Below are positions 1-7,020 of a DNA stretch of 11,256 nucleotides, piece after piece. The DNA lies in assembly GCA_903911805.1 (NCBI GenBank), contig CAIWET010000597.1:1-11256 (forward strand), in the 5' to 3' direction. Both the position numbers and the translations under genes were made by a program. The notes under the pieces are model-generated. The model had not been told where the DNA came from, made no database searches, and saw nothing but the letters and a program-made list of their open reading frames with translations. Each line of letters opens with the position of its first letter. Positions within the stretch are counted from its first letter, which is position 1. Source of the stretch: an uncultured Ignavibacteria bacterium (GTDB lineage Bacteria > Bacteroidota > Ignavibacteria > Kapaibacteriales > UBA2268).

Positions 1-2
1 AT

Positions 3-245
3 GGATGGTTAGAAAAAAGAAAATATACTCCTATTCCATTAAAAGAAAATAAGTTTGATATAGCAACAATTAAAAAAACTGATAGTTTACCCTTCTCATA
101 TTTGATTTATGCAATTGCAAATAATCAATCATTAGCAAAAGAAACCGTTGAAGAAATTGCTGTAACTAGAGAAATACTTTTTATTACTAAGGATTATGTT
201 ATTTTTGGGAAACGCAAAAAAATCAGACATGAACATTATATTTAA
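3..245 (+). CDS. 3' end of an unrecognised gene (5' truncated by the window)
   Basis: An uninterrupted frame runs from the left edge to a TAA at 243-245, giving 80 residues with no methionine, so the start lies outside the window. I do not recognise the family. The C-terminal part is basic (GKRKKIRHEHYI), and the middle has a short hydrophobic stretch (PFSYLIYAIA) that is too weak to call a membrane segment. In DNA this AT-rich, 80 codons without a stop, on the same strand as the next gene and 43 bp upstream of it, support a real coding end. It could be cotranscribed with the hemerythrin gene, because the gap holds no obvious terminator. Confidence 0.55.
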   Translation, partial: GWLEKRKYTPIPLKENKFDIATIKKTDSLPFSYLIYAIANNQSLAKETVEEIAVTREILFITKDYVIFGKRKKIRHEHYI

Positions 246-288
246 CAAAAATTCGTTTATGTTTTTTTAATTTTAAATTTAAATAATT

Positions 289-1005
289 ATGTTAATTAAA
301 AACACTAGTAAAGTAGCTGAGGTTATTCTCAATCACCATATTCTGATTTTGCCTTTTGAGCATTTCGGAATAAATTTGTCCTTTGGTGAAAAAAATATAT
401 CTGAAATCAGTAGAGAATTTAACATTAATGAAAATCTTATTACTTCAGTTTTGAACTTATTTCTGGAAATTGAGCCTAAAGATTTTACTTTTAATACAGT
501 TGATGATTTAAGACAAATAATTATTTATCTTAAGAATTGTCATTTGTATTATATTGAAGAAAAGTTACCTTCAATTGAAGAATTAATCAATCAAATTACT
601 TCAATTAATAATTGTTCAGAAATTACTTTACTTAAAAAATTCTTTAGTGATTATAAAACAGAAGTAGCAAATCACTTGAAATATGAAAATGATGTTGTTC
701 ATCCTTATATTGAATACTTAATTACTCTACTTGAAAATAAAGATTTAAACAATGAAAATACATATTCAGTTCTTGTTTATAAAGATTTCCACGATGATAT
801 TGAAGAAAAATTAAATGATTTAAAGAATTTATTAATTAAATATATCCCAATTTCCAATGACCAACAAATTCGCAGGAAATTACTTTTCGACTTATTTGAA
901 TTTGATTCTGATTTGAATATTCATTCAAAAATTGAAGAAAAAATTCTTATTCCATTAGTAGAAAAATTAGAAAACAATCTAAAAGAATATAATGCCACCA
1001 ATTGA
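289..1005 (+). CDS. Hemerythrin-like (HHE) di-iron protein with ScdA_N-like N-terminus
   Basis: The 238-residue protein is predicted to be a cytosolic four-helix bundle carrying a non-haem di-iron site. Candidate ligands are spaced as in HHE/RIC proteins: His85 (CHLYYIEEKLP), His129 with Glu133 (HLKYEND), His168 (DFHDDIEEKL) and His212 with Glu216/217 (HSKIEEKILIP). Residues about 6-58 resemble the small N-terminal domain of ScdA/YtfE repair proteins, but the Cys-Cys pair expected after the G-I-x motif is absent (GINLSFGE at 27-34). From memory, related Bacteroidota hemerythrins also lack it. RIC-type proteins help repair Fe-S clusters after NO or oxidative damage; here that role, or iron/oxygen sensing, is an inference. 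The start has no clear Shine-Dalgarno sequence and an A/T-rich leader. The 3' end overlaps the next gene by 14 bp, so the two are probably translationally coupled. Confidence 0.8.
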   Translation: MLIKNTSKVAEVILNHHILILPFEHFGINLSFGEKNISEISREFNINENLITSVLNLFLEIEPKDFTFNTVDDLRQIIIYLKNCHLYYIEEKLPSIEELINQITSINNCSEITLLKKFFSDYKTEVANHLKYENDVVHPYIEYLITLLENKDLNNENTYSVLVYKDFHDDIEEKLNDLKNLLIKYIPISNDQQIRRKLLFDLFEFDSDLNIHSKIEEKILIPLVEKLENNLKEYNATN

Positions 1006-1591
1006 GTTTAAAATATTAATTTTAGAAAATTCAATAATAATTCAAAAAGGAATTTATAGGATTTTTATTGAATCTGGATTTAATTGTTCAATCTTTTTTG
1101 CTACTAATTTAGATGATTTAAAACATACTTTAAAATCAAGAGAAATTGATTTAGTAATTTCCAATGTTTCATTTTTCTTTAATGATATAAATTCTTTAAA
1201 ACTTTTGAAAAGTCATTTTCCAGATACTATCTGGACTGGATTTCAATATTCATATTCAGAAAATCAACTTTTACAAGAATTTTCCTATGTTTTTCAAATC
1301 AATGATAATCAAGATACTTTTATTTCTAAAGTTAAAGAATTAACTCAAGAAGATTCAAATTCTGATATAGCTCATACAGTAAATTTAACAACCAGAGAAG
1401 TTGAGGTACTTAAACTTTTGGTTGTTGGATTTTCTAATAAAGAAATTGCTGACAAATTAAATTTGAGTATTCATACAGTAAATACACATAGAAAAAATAT
1501 CACTCAAAAATCTGGAATCAAATCTCTAGCAGCATTGATTATTTTTGCTGTTTCTAAAAATTATATTCATATTGACTCTTTAGAAAGCTAA
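992..1591 (+). CDS. LuxR/NarL-type transcriptional regulator with degenerate receiver domain
   Basis: The 199-residue protein has an N-terminal receiver-like domain (about 5-115) and a C-terminal LuxR/GerE helix-turn-helix (about 131-190). The latter is recognised from LTTREVEVLKLL, the recognition-helix region SNKEIADKLNLSIHTVNTH, and the following KNITQKSGIKS. The receiver half looks non-phosphorylatable: the usual acidic pair is reduced to LEN at 11-13, the phospho-acceptor position in IDLVISN is Asn58, and the conserved lysine region reads FQINDN. Activity is therefore probably controlled by something other than a histidine kinase, and none is encoded nearby. The gene starts inside the end of the hemerythrin gene and lies 112 bp upstream of feoAB. 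A reasonable inference is that the hemerythrin partner supplies the signal and that targets include the iron genes. The start ATG lies just before the first receiver strand. Confidence 0.85.
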   Translation: MPPIEFKILILENSIIIQKGIYRIFIESGFNCSIFFATNLDDLKHTLKSREIDLVISNVSFFFNDINSLKLLKSHFPDTIWTGFQYSYSENQLLQEFSYVFQINDNQDTFISKVKELTQEDSNSDIAHTVNLTTREVEVLKLLVVGFSNKEIADKLNLSIHTVNTHRKNITQKSGIKSLAALIIFAVSKNYIHIDSLES

Positions 1592-1630
1592 TATACCTAA
1601 CATTAGTGAGTAAAATCATACAAAATACCT

Positions 1631-1646
1631 TACAACAGCAATTGTA
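1631..1646. promoter_or_regulatory. Palindrome TACAA-N6-TTGTA, possible operator upstream of feoAB
   Basis: TACAA (1631-1635) and TTGTA (1642-1646) are exact inverted 5-mers separated by CAGCAA. The right half covers the likely -33 position of the feoAB promoter. Its location suggests a regulator binding site, but no known consensus (Fur, Fnr, NsrR) is clearly matched. A short stem of this size also arises by chance in AT-rich DNA. Confidence 0.3.
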
Positions 1647-1672
1647 GGATATATTATTAATACATAATTTTG
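1641..1672 (+). promoter_or_regulatory. Putative Bacteroidota-type promoter of feoAB
   Basis: TAATTTTG at 1665-1672 matches the Bacteroidota -7 consensus TAnnTTTG. ATTG at 1641-1644 lies 20 bp upstream, where the -33 TTTG/TTG element is expected. Transcription would begin near 1679, giving a leader of about 25 nt before the feoAB ATG at 1704. The 13-mer TAATTTTGTATTG is repeated exactly in front of the TPP riboswitch on the other strand, which supports its being a functional element. Confidence 0.5.
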
Positions 1673-1676
1673 TATT
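1659..1676. promoter_or_regulatory. Palindrome AATACA-N6-TGTATT over the feoAB -7 box, candidate operator
   Basis: AATACA (1659-1664) and TGTATT (1671-1676) are perfect inverted 6-mers with a 6-bp centre, and the -7 element lies inside the palindrome. A protein bound here would block polymerase, so this would be a repressor-type site. An iron-responsive or LuxR-type repressor is the obvious candidate, given the gene downstream and the regulator gene upstream. It does not resemble a canonical 19-bp Fur box. Confidence 0.4.
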
Positions 1677-1703
1677 GAAATAGATATTAGTATTTATAAA
1701 ACA

Positions 1704-4214
1704 ATGAATAAAACAAAATCATATAAAAAATTATCAGAAATTCCATCAGGAAGTGAAGTCTTTATTGCTGGAACTGATGGTCATCAATTAATAAATAAAC
1801 GATTAGCAGAGATGGGATTTATTAAAGGTAAATCTATAAAGGTAATCAAAAATGCTCCTCTTTTAGATCCAATTGAATATCAAATTCTTGGCTATAATGT
1901 TTCACTAAGAAGGCAAGAAGCAAACCATATTTCTGTAGTTGATAATTTAAATCAGTTAGATATTAGCGAACATTTATCATCTGAAATTATTGACCATGAT
2001 ATTGATTATGTTTTAAAATCTGATTTAAATAGAATTTTCAAAGAAAAAGAAATTAAAATTGCATTAGTTGGTAATCCAAATTGTGGCAAAACAACACTAT
2101 TTAATTTTATTTCTAAATCAAGACAAAGAGTTGGAAATTATGTTGGCGTTACTGTTGAAGCGACTAAAACTAATATCAAAAAGCAAGGATACAATATTGA
2201 AATTACAGACTTACCTGGAACTTATTCTATATTTGAATTCAGTCCAGAAGAATTATATGTAAGAAATCATATTATAGAAACAAAACCTGATATTGTCATC
2301 AATGTTGTAGATGCTTCAAATTTAGAAAGAAATTTATTCTTAACAACACAATTATTAGAACTTGATGTTCATTTAATCATTGTATTAAATATGATTGATG
2401 CAATTGAAGAAAAAGGTGACAAAATTGATTATTTCAAACTTGAAAAGCAATTGGGTTTGCCTGTAATACCAACGATTGCTTCAAAAGGTATAGGAACAGA
2501 AGAATTAATAAATGCAATTATTAATACATATGATAATAAAATCTCTTCTGCTGAAAAGAATAATTTAAAGTATCATTTAGTAATTGAGAATTCAATTGGA
2601 AATTTAGAAAAAGAAATTATTGATCATAATATATTAATTAACAAACATTCTCCAAGATTTACAGCAATTAAATTGTTAGAAAGTGATAATTACATTAGTA
2701 ACTTAATTTCAGAAAATAAGAATTCTACCAATTTATTAAAAATTCTTAGTAATGAAAGAGAAAAACTAGATGAAATTTTTGGTGAAAAATCTGAATCTTT
2801 AGTTGTTAGAGCCAAATACGATTATATATCTGAAGTGGTTAAAAATACTTATAAAAGCAATTCAAACCAAGATCAAAAAATCAAATTTAATATTGACGAT
2901 ATTTTAACTCATAAGTATTTGGGATATCCTATTTTTATATTTTTTATGTGGATGATGTTCCAATCAACTTTTACTTTAGGCTCTTATCCTATGGATTGGA
3001 TTGATGGTGGAGTAAAATTACTTTCTGATTTTTTAAAAAATAACCTTTCGACTGGACCTCTAAGAGATTTGATTTTAGACGGAATTATTGCTGGAGTTGG
3101 AGGAGTAATTGTATTTTTGCCAAATATATTAATATTATTCTTTTTTATATCTATAATGGAAGATACAGGTTATATGGCTCGAGCATCATTTATTATGGAT
3201 AAATTAATGCACAAAATCGGCCTTCATGGAAAATCATTTATTCCATTGATTATGGGATTTGGATGCAATGTGCCAGCTATTATGGCTTCCAAAACAATTG
3301 ATAACAGAAAAGACCGTATCCTTACAATGATGATAACTCCATTAATGAGTTGCAGTGCAAGATTACCTGTTTATTTACTTATTATTTCTGCAATTTTTAC
3401 GAAATGGCAAGGCACGATTTTATTATCAATTTACATTGTAGGTGTTGTTGTTTTAGCGATTTTAGTTGCTAAAGTTGTAAGCAAATTTTCATATAAAAAA
3501 GAAGTAACTCCTTTTGTTCTAGAATTACCACCATATAGAATTCCAACAATAAAAAATGTTCTTATTCATATGTGGGATAAAGGTTCGCAATATTTAAATA
3601 AAATGGGAACAATTATTCTTACAGCTTCAATTTTAATTTGGGCTCTCGGTTATTTCCCTAAAGATAAACAAATCGAAAATAAATACGATTCTCAAATTGA
3701 AATGGTGGAAAAGAATACTTCAATATCAGAATCTTCCAAACAAATTTCATTGAAAACACTTCAATCAAATAAAACATCCGAATTACAAGAAAAGTCATTT
3801 ATCGGAATTATTGGTAAAGCTATTGAACCAGCTATTCGCCCTCTTGGATTCGATTGGAAAATTGGTGTTTCTATTATTTCAGGTTTAGCCGCTAAAGAAA
3901 TTGTTTTGAGTACTATGGGAACTTTATACCACAGCTCAGGTATTGAGAATATTGATGATAATTCACTCTCAAACAAAATAAAGGAACAGAGATTTACTTC
4001 AGGTCCAAAATTAGGTGAACGTGTATTTACGCCATTAACTGCCTTCAGCTTTATGATATTTATTTTGATATACTTCCCTTGCGTTGCAGTGATTGCTGCG
4101 ATAAAGAAGGAATCTAGCTGGAAATATGCTATTATAACAATGGTTTATACTACAGCTCTTGCTTGGTCTATCTCTTATTTAGTTTATAACATTGGAGAAC
4201 TTTTTATTAATTAG
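1704..4214 (+). CDS. feoB: Ferrous iron transporter, FeoA-FeoB fusion
   Basis: This 836-residue inner-membrane Fe(II) importer carries a FeoA (SH3-like) domain at about 1-80, including LAEMGFIKG. The cytosolic G domain (about 115-285) shows G1 GNPNCGKT (123-130), the switch I threonine in VGVTVEA (147-153), G3 DLPG (169-172), G4 NMID (229-232) and a G5-like ASKG (259-262). The membrane domain from about 405 holds the two conserved Gate regions: GFGCNVPAIMAS with Cys521, and SCSARLPVY with Cys550. A third conserved region, SGLAAKEIVLSTMGT, starts at 726. A charged, probably non-membrane segment at about 653-698 separates helices, as seen in Bacteroidota FeoB proteins from memory. Fusion of FeoA to FeoB is common in that phylum. 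The start has no strong Shine-Dalgarno sequence (AAAACA before ATG) but lies directly before the FeoA domain. The cysteine-rich partner gene follows 7 bp after the stop. Confidence 0.97.
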   Translation: MNKTKSYKKLSEIPSGSEVFIAGTDGHQLINKRLAEMGFIKGKSIKVIKNAPLLDPIEYQILGYNVSLRRQEANHISVVDNLNQLDISEHLSSEIIDHDIDYVLKSDLNRIFKEKEIKIALVGNPNCGKTTLFNFISKSRQRVGNYVGVTVEATKTNIKKQGYNIEITDLPGTYSIFEFSPEELYVRNHIIETKPDIVINVVDASNLERNLFLTTQLLELDVHLIIVLNMIDAIEEKGDKIDYFKLEKQLGLPVIPTIASKGIGTEELINAIINTYDNKISSAEKNNLKYHLVIENSIGNLEKEIIDHNILINKHSPRFTAIKLLESDNYISNLISENKNSTNLLKILSNEREKLDEIFGEKSESLVVRAKYDYISEVVKNTYKSNSNQDQKIKFNIDDILTHKYLGYPIFIFFMWMMFQSTFTLGSYPMDWIDGGVKLLSDFLKNNLSTGPLRDLILDGIIAGVGGVIVFLPNILILFFFISIMEDTGYMARASFIMDKLMHKIGLHGKSFIPLIMGFGCNVPAIMASKTIDNRKDRILTMMITPLMSCSARLPVYLLIISAIFTKWQGTILLSIYIVGVVVLAILVAKVVSKFSYKKEVTPFVLELPPYRIPTIKNVLIHMWDKGSQYLNKMGTIILTASILIWALGYFPKDKQIENKYDSQIEMVEKNTSISESSKQISLKTLQSNKTSELQEKSFIGIIGKAIEPAIRPLGFDWKIGVSIISGLAAKEIVLSTMGTLYHSSGIENIDDNSLSNKIKEQRFTSGPKLGERVFTPLTAFSFMIFILIYFPCVAVIAAIKKESSWKYAIITMVYTTALAWSISYLVYNIGELFIN

Positions 4215-4221
4215 GTGACTT

Positions 4222-4383
4222 ATGATTGAAAATATATTAGTTATAACTATAATATCAATAACAGCTTTTTTTCCAATAAATAAGCTTTATAAAAGATTAC
4301 AACCTAGTAAAATCAGTAAATGCTCTTCTGGTTGCAATGGTTGCGACTTGATGAAAGAAGTTAATAAAAGAAAATGTAATTAA
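4222..4383 (+). CDS. FeoB-associated Cys-rich membrane protein
   Basis: This 53-residue protein starts 7 bp after the feoAB stop. It has one N-terminal membrane helix (about 4-19, ILVITIISITAFF), a short basic linker (KLYKRLQ), and a cytosolic tail with four cysteines at 34, 38, 41 and 52, the first three as C-x3-C-x2-C. Size, topology, cysteine motif and position after feoB match the FeoB-associated Cys-rich family. Its function is not established; a proposed role is handling iron or tuning FeoB at the membrane, similar to FeoC. Translation is supported by AGGTGA at 4213-4218, which overlaps the feoAB stop and is correctly placed for the GGTGA part of the anti-Shine-Dalgarno pairing. The first 14 bases of the gene recur exactly at 4400-4413. 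Confidence 0.88.
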   Translation: MIENILVITIISITAFFPINKLYKRLQPSKISKCSSGCNGCDLMKEVNKRKCN

Positions 4384-4399
4384 ATAGAGTTCTCGTCAA

Positions 4400-4413
4400 A
4401 TGATTGAAAATAT
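4400..4413 (+). repeat. 14-bp duplicate of the start of the upstream Cys-rich gene
   Basis: ATGATTGAAAATAT occurs at 4222-4235, as the first codons of the FeoB-associated gene, and again here, 178 bp downstream in the same orientation. The copy opens an 18-codon frame (MIENIL, then the HSERSEES-type translation of the dispersed repeat) that stops at 4454-4456. It may be a relic of a second copy of the small gene interrupted by the repeat, or a chance match. Confidence 0.35.
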
Positions 4414-4421
4414 CTTGTTTC

Positions 4422-4500
4422 GTCATTCTGAGCGAAGCGAAGAATCCAGGAAATAACCAATTTACTTGATTTCTGGATTTCTCACTCCGTTCGAAATGAC
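4422..4500. repeat. Inverted pair of a dispersed GTCATTCTGAGCGAAGCGA-type repeat; possible bidirectional terminator
   Basis: The left arm (4422-4455) begins GTCATTCTGAGCGAAGCGA. The right arm (4469-4500), read on the minus strand, begins GTCATTTCGAACGGAGTGAG, and both continue into an A-rich ATCCAG-type end. The arms are diverged copies facing each other around a 13-bp spacer and could form a long imperfect stem. Such elements, giving HSERSEES when translated, are known as dispersed intergenic repeats in many bacteria. It lies between the convergent ends of the Feo operon and the TonB receptor gene, where it could end transcription from both sides. The remaining intergenic bases (4501-4534) show nothing clear. 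Confidence 0.75.
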
Positions 4501-4534
4501 ATTTTTGAGAAAAATTCAATAGAAATAATCTCAT

Positions 4535-6928
4535 TTAGAAATTAAATTCTAAGCCAAAATAAAATGCTCTTTCGGCAGCAATAAAAAAGTCTTTCCCTTC
4601 ACCTGAAGTAGCGTACAATTCATTAAAGAGATTATTTATATGTAATTGAACTTTTACTTCATTAAATAATGGATTTAATTTAAATTTGTAATTTATATCG
4701 GCATTACATACAAAATAAGCATCCAAATTATTATCAGCATAATATCCAGTATTCCAATCATTTGCTAAATGATTCATAATCAAAGAATTATTATTAATCA
4801 TATCACCAAAATTATCAGTGCGGCTCTCCCCCACATATTTAAATGATAATCCTGCAAAGAACTCTTTATTTTGAACAAAAACACCTAAATTACCCATTAA
4901 ATCAGGGAAACCTGCAATTTGATTGTCCTTTAATGATACTTTATCACCAGAATTAGTAATAAATTCGTATTCCATTATTCGATTTTTGCTATAAGTCAAA
5001 TTGGCGTTCAAATAGAAATTGAAATTTTTTATTTTGGCAAATGAGTATTTTCCATCAATTTCAATACCCATATGTCGAGTTTTAGGAACATTCCCATCAA
5101 TTGGCATTCCAAAAATATCAAGCTTTCCGGATTTTACTAATTCATCTCTATAATCCATATAATACAAATTTATTGATATTCTGTCATCATTATTAAACAT
5201 ATAATTATGACCAATTTCGATGTCAAACATTTTCTCTTCTTTTACTAATGGCTTTGTAAAATCATAAGAATAGGAATTATCAGTATTTATTTTTCCTTCA
5301 AATAGTGGTAACGCACCCCAAAATGAATCATCTGCAGCATAAATATTTCTCATTCTTGGCTCTCTTGATGTATAACCTAGATATAAGTAATAATTGATAT
5401 TATCATTGATTTTATAATTTAATGCTAGTTTTGGATTTATAAAATTATACCAAACATTGAAAATATCTTCTCCGGTAGCTCCTACAGTTTTTCCTTCTTT
5501 ATTAGTAAAAGTCATAAAATGCAACCCTGCTTTTTCATTATTAATAGCATACCTATGATTGATATTTTGAATTTCAGCAGTTAAAGTAAACTCTTCATTT
5601 ATTTGATATTTATCTCTCAAATAAATCGAATAAATATCTCTTTCACCATTATATGAATAAAATTTATAATCTGGAACTAAACCTGCTGGAATATCTTCAG
5701 CAAAGTCAATTTTACCCCAGTGATCTGAACGATGTAATCTTAATTCTCCACCGATTGTAATTTCATTATTTTTTTGTGTATAAATCAATTGCGGAATAAT
5801 TCCACCCTGATTATTGGTAACATTTGCTTTTATCAAAGTACCAACAGGATTTTTTGCTGGATAAATTCCATTTTGATAAGTCAATCTTAAGTAAGTTGTG
5901 TCTGCCCAGCTTCCATCATAAATATAATATCCATCGCCAGTGTAATAAAAAGCAGTGTTTTTGAAAAATAGATTTTTTGAAATTTGCCAATCATTAATAA
6001 TTTCAAAGTGTGGTTGAGAAAATTCTTCTCTTTCCTCTTGGCGTCTTGATGAAATCGAATAAACATTTCTACCTGTTGAATCGTAACTCCAAGATGCATA
6101 ATTAGCTTTTCTTACATTTAAATCTTTTACATATGATTTAGGTACACCATTATATGCTAAACCATCTTTAAAAGGACCTCCAAAGATATTAATCTGTGTT
6201 GTAACATTTTCGTCAAATCTAACTGCACTAAAATGATAACTTGATAAATCAGCATCAGCTCTATCTTTATAACCAAGAGATGATATTCTTGATAATCTAC
6301 CATAAAAGGCATAATTATTTACTAATCCTGATGAAAACTCAATTGATTGTTTATTTGATAATCCTTGGAAAATTCTATTTCCACAATCACAACCAAATTC
6401 TTGTAAACCAAATCCAGTAATTAGTTTTATTCCTTTTTGATTTACAAAATTAGAAGTTGATAAATTAATACTACCTCCAATTGAAGCACTTCCGTAACTT
6501 GTCAATCCTCCTCCACGTTGGACTTGAATATTATCAAGCGAAGTAGATAAATCTGGAAAATCAATCCAATATACATTATGGTCTTCAGGGTCATTTTGTG
6601 GTACGCCATTAATCATTACAGCAATTCTTCTTTGGTCGAAACCACGCATCATAATTGAGTTATAACCTATACCATTAGCTGATTGAGACGTAAAAACAAC
6701 TGATGGCAAATTACTCAAAAGACTTGGTAAATCCTGATCAGTATTAAAATTTTTAATATCAACAGCAGAAATTTCAGAAAATGGAACTGGTGATTTCCCA
6801 AATTCTGCTTTTGTTGAGGTTACAGTTACAGTTGGGGTATTATATACCTTGTTTGAGTCATTTCTATCAATTGCATTTGCAATTAATGGATGTAAGATAC
6901 AAAAAATTGTGAATAGTAATTTTTTCAT
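4535..6928 (-). CDS. TonB-dependent outer-membrane receptor, probably for thiamin or a precursor
   Basis: The 797-residue protein has a signal peptide (MKKLLFTIFC..., likely cleaved after ANA at 17-19) and a TonB-box-like TPTVTVTST at 31-39. The plug domain (about 40-160) contains MRGFDQRRIAVMINGVPQND, QVQRGGG and SYGSASIGGSINLST. A long beta-barrel follows, rich in alternating aromatic/polar strands, and ends in Phe (LEFNF), as porin-like barrels do. The frame extends ten codons further upstream, but the ATG at 6926-6928 is preferred: the signal peptide begins there, and GGAG at 6936-6939 lies seven bases before it. Substrate is inferred from the TPP riboswitch in its leader. TPP-controlled thiamin receptors of this class are known in Bacteroidota, for example the B. 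thetaiotaomicron thiamin receptor. No inner-membrane partner such as PnuT or thiamin kinase is present nearby, so the import route must be completed elsewhere in the genome. Confidence 0.92.
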   Translation of the reverse strand: MKKLLFTIFCILHPLIANAIDRNDSNKVYNTPTVTVTSTKAEFGKSPVPFSEISAVDIKNFNTDQDLPSLLSNLPSVVFTSQSANGIGYNSIMMRGFDQRRIAVMINGVPQNDPEDHNVYWIDFPDLSTSLDNIQVQRGGGLTSYGSASIGGSINLSTSNFVNQKGIKLITGFGLQEFGCDCGNRIFQGLSNKQSIEFSSGLVNNYAFYGRLSRISSLGYKDRADADLSSYHFSAVRFDENVTTQINIFGGPFKDGLAYNGVPKSYVKDLNVRKANYASWSYDSTGRNVYSISSRRQEEREEFSQPHFEIINDWQISKNLFFKNTAFYYTGDGYYIYDGSWADTTYLRLTYQNGIYPAKNPVGTLIKANVTNNQGGIIPQLIYTQKNNEITIGGELRLHRSDHWGKIDFAEDIPAGLVPDYKFYSYNGERDIYSIYLRDKYQINEEFTLTAEIQNINHRYAINNEKAGLHFMTFTNKEGKTVGATGEDIFNVWYNFINPKLALNYKINDNINYYLYLGYTSREPRMRNIYAADDSFWGALPLFEGKINTDNSYSYDFTKPLVKEEKMFDIEIGHNYMFNNDDRISINLYYMDYRDELVKSGKLDIFGMPIDGNVPKTRHMGIEIDGKYSFAKIKNFNFYLNANLTYSKNRIMEYEFITNSGDKVSLKDNQIAGFPDLMGNLGVFVQNKEFFAGLSFKYVGESRTDNFGDMINNNSLIMNHLANDWNTGYYADNNLDAYFVCNADINYKFKLNPLFNEVKVQLHINNLFNELYATSGEGKDFFIAAERAFYFGLEFNF

Positions 6929-6935
6929 AAAAAAA

Positions 6936-6971
6936 CTCCAAATATTTAAATAAATCATTAAACCTTTGGAG
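6936..6971 (-). promoter_or_regulatory. Shine-Dalgarno-sequestering hairpin (riboswitch expression platform)
   Basis: On the minus strand, CTCCAAA (6971-6965) is exactly complementary to TTTGGAG (6942-6936), which contains the GGAG Shine-Dalgarno sequence of the receptor gene. The loop is 22 nt. Pairing would hide the ribosome binding site. Seven Ts and then the ATG follow the stem, so the same structure could also act as a weak intrinsic terminator. A second TTGGAG lies in the TPP aptamer (7105-7100) and could compete for CTCCAA, freeing the ribosome site when TPP is absent. Confidence 0.65.
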
Positions 6972-7020
6972 AAATCTCTTCGTTCTGAACAGAATTATAT
7001 AAAAGAAATATAAATCCATT

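Noticed and set aside
1588..1606. CTAAT/ATTAG pair after the LuxR-type gene as a terminator
   Set aside because: Only five A/T-rich pairs without a T-tract; expected by chance in this composition.
4400..4456. Short peptide MIENIL...HSERSEESRK as a gene
   Set aside because: The HSERSEES part is the usual translation of a dispersed intergenic repeat, and the frame is only 18 codons without a ribosome site.
6929..6958. Ten extra N-terminal codons for the TonB receptor
   Set aside because: They would precede the signal peptide and overlap both the Shine-Dalgarno sequence and the regulatory hairpin. The ATG at 6926-6928 has correct GGAG spacing.
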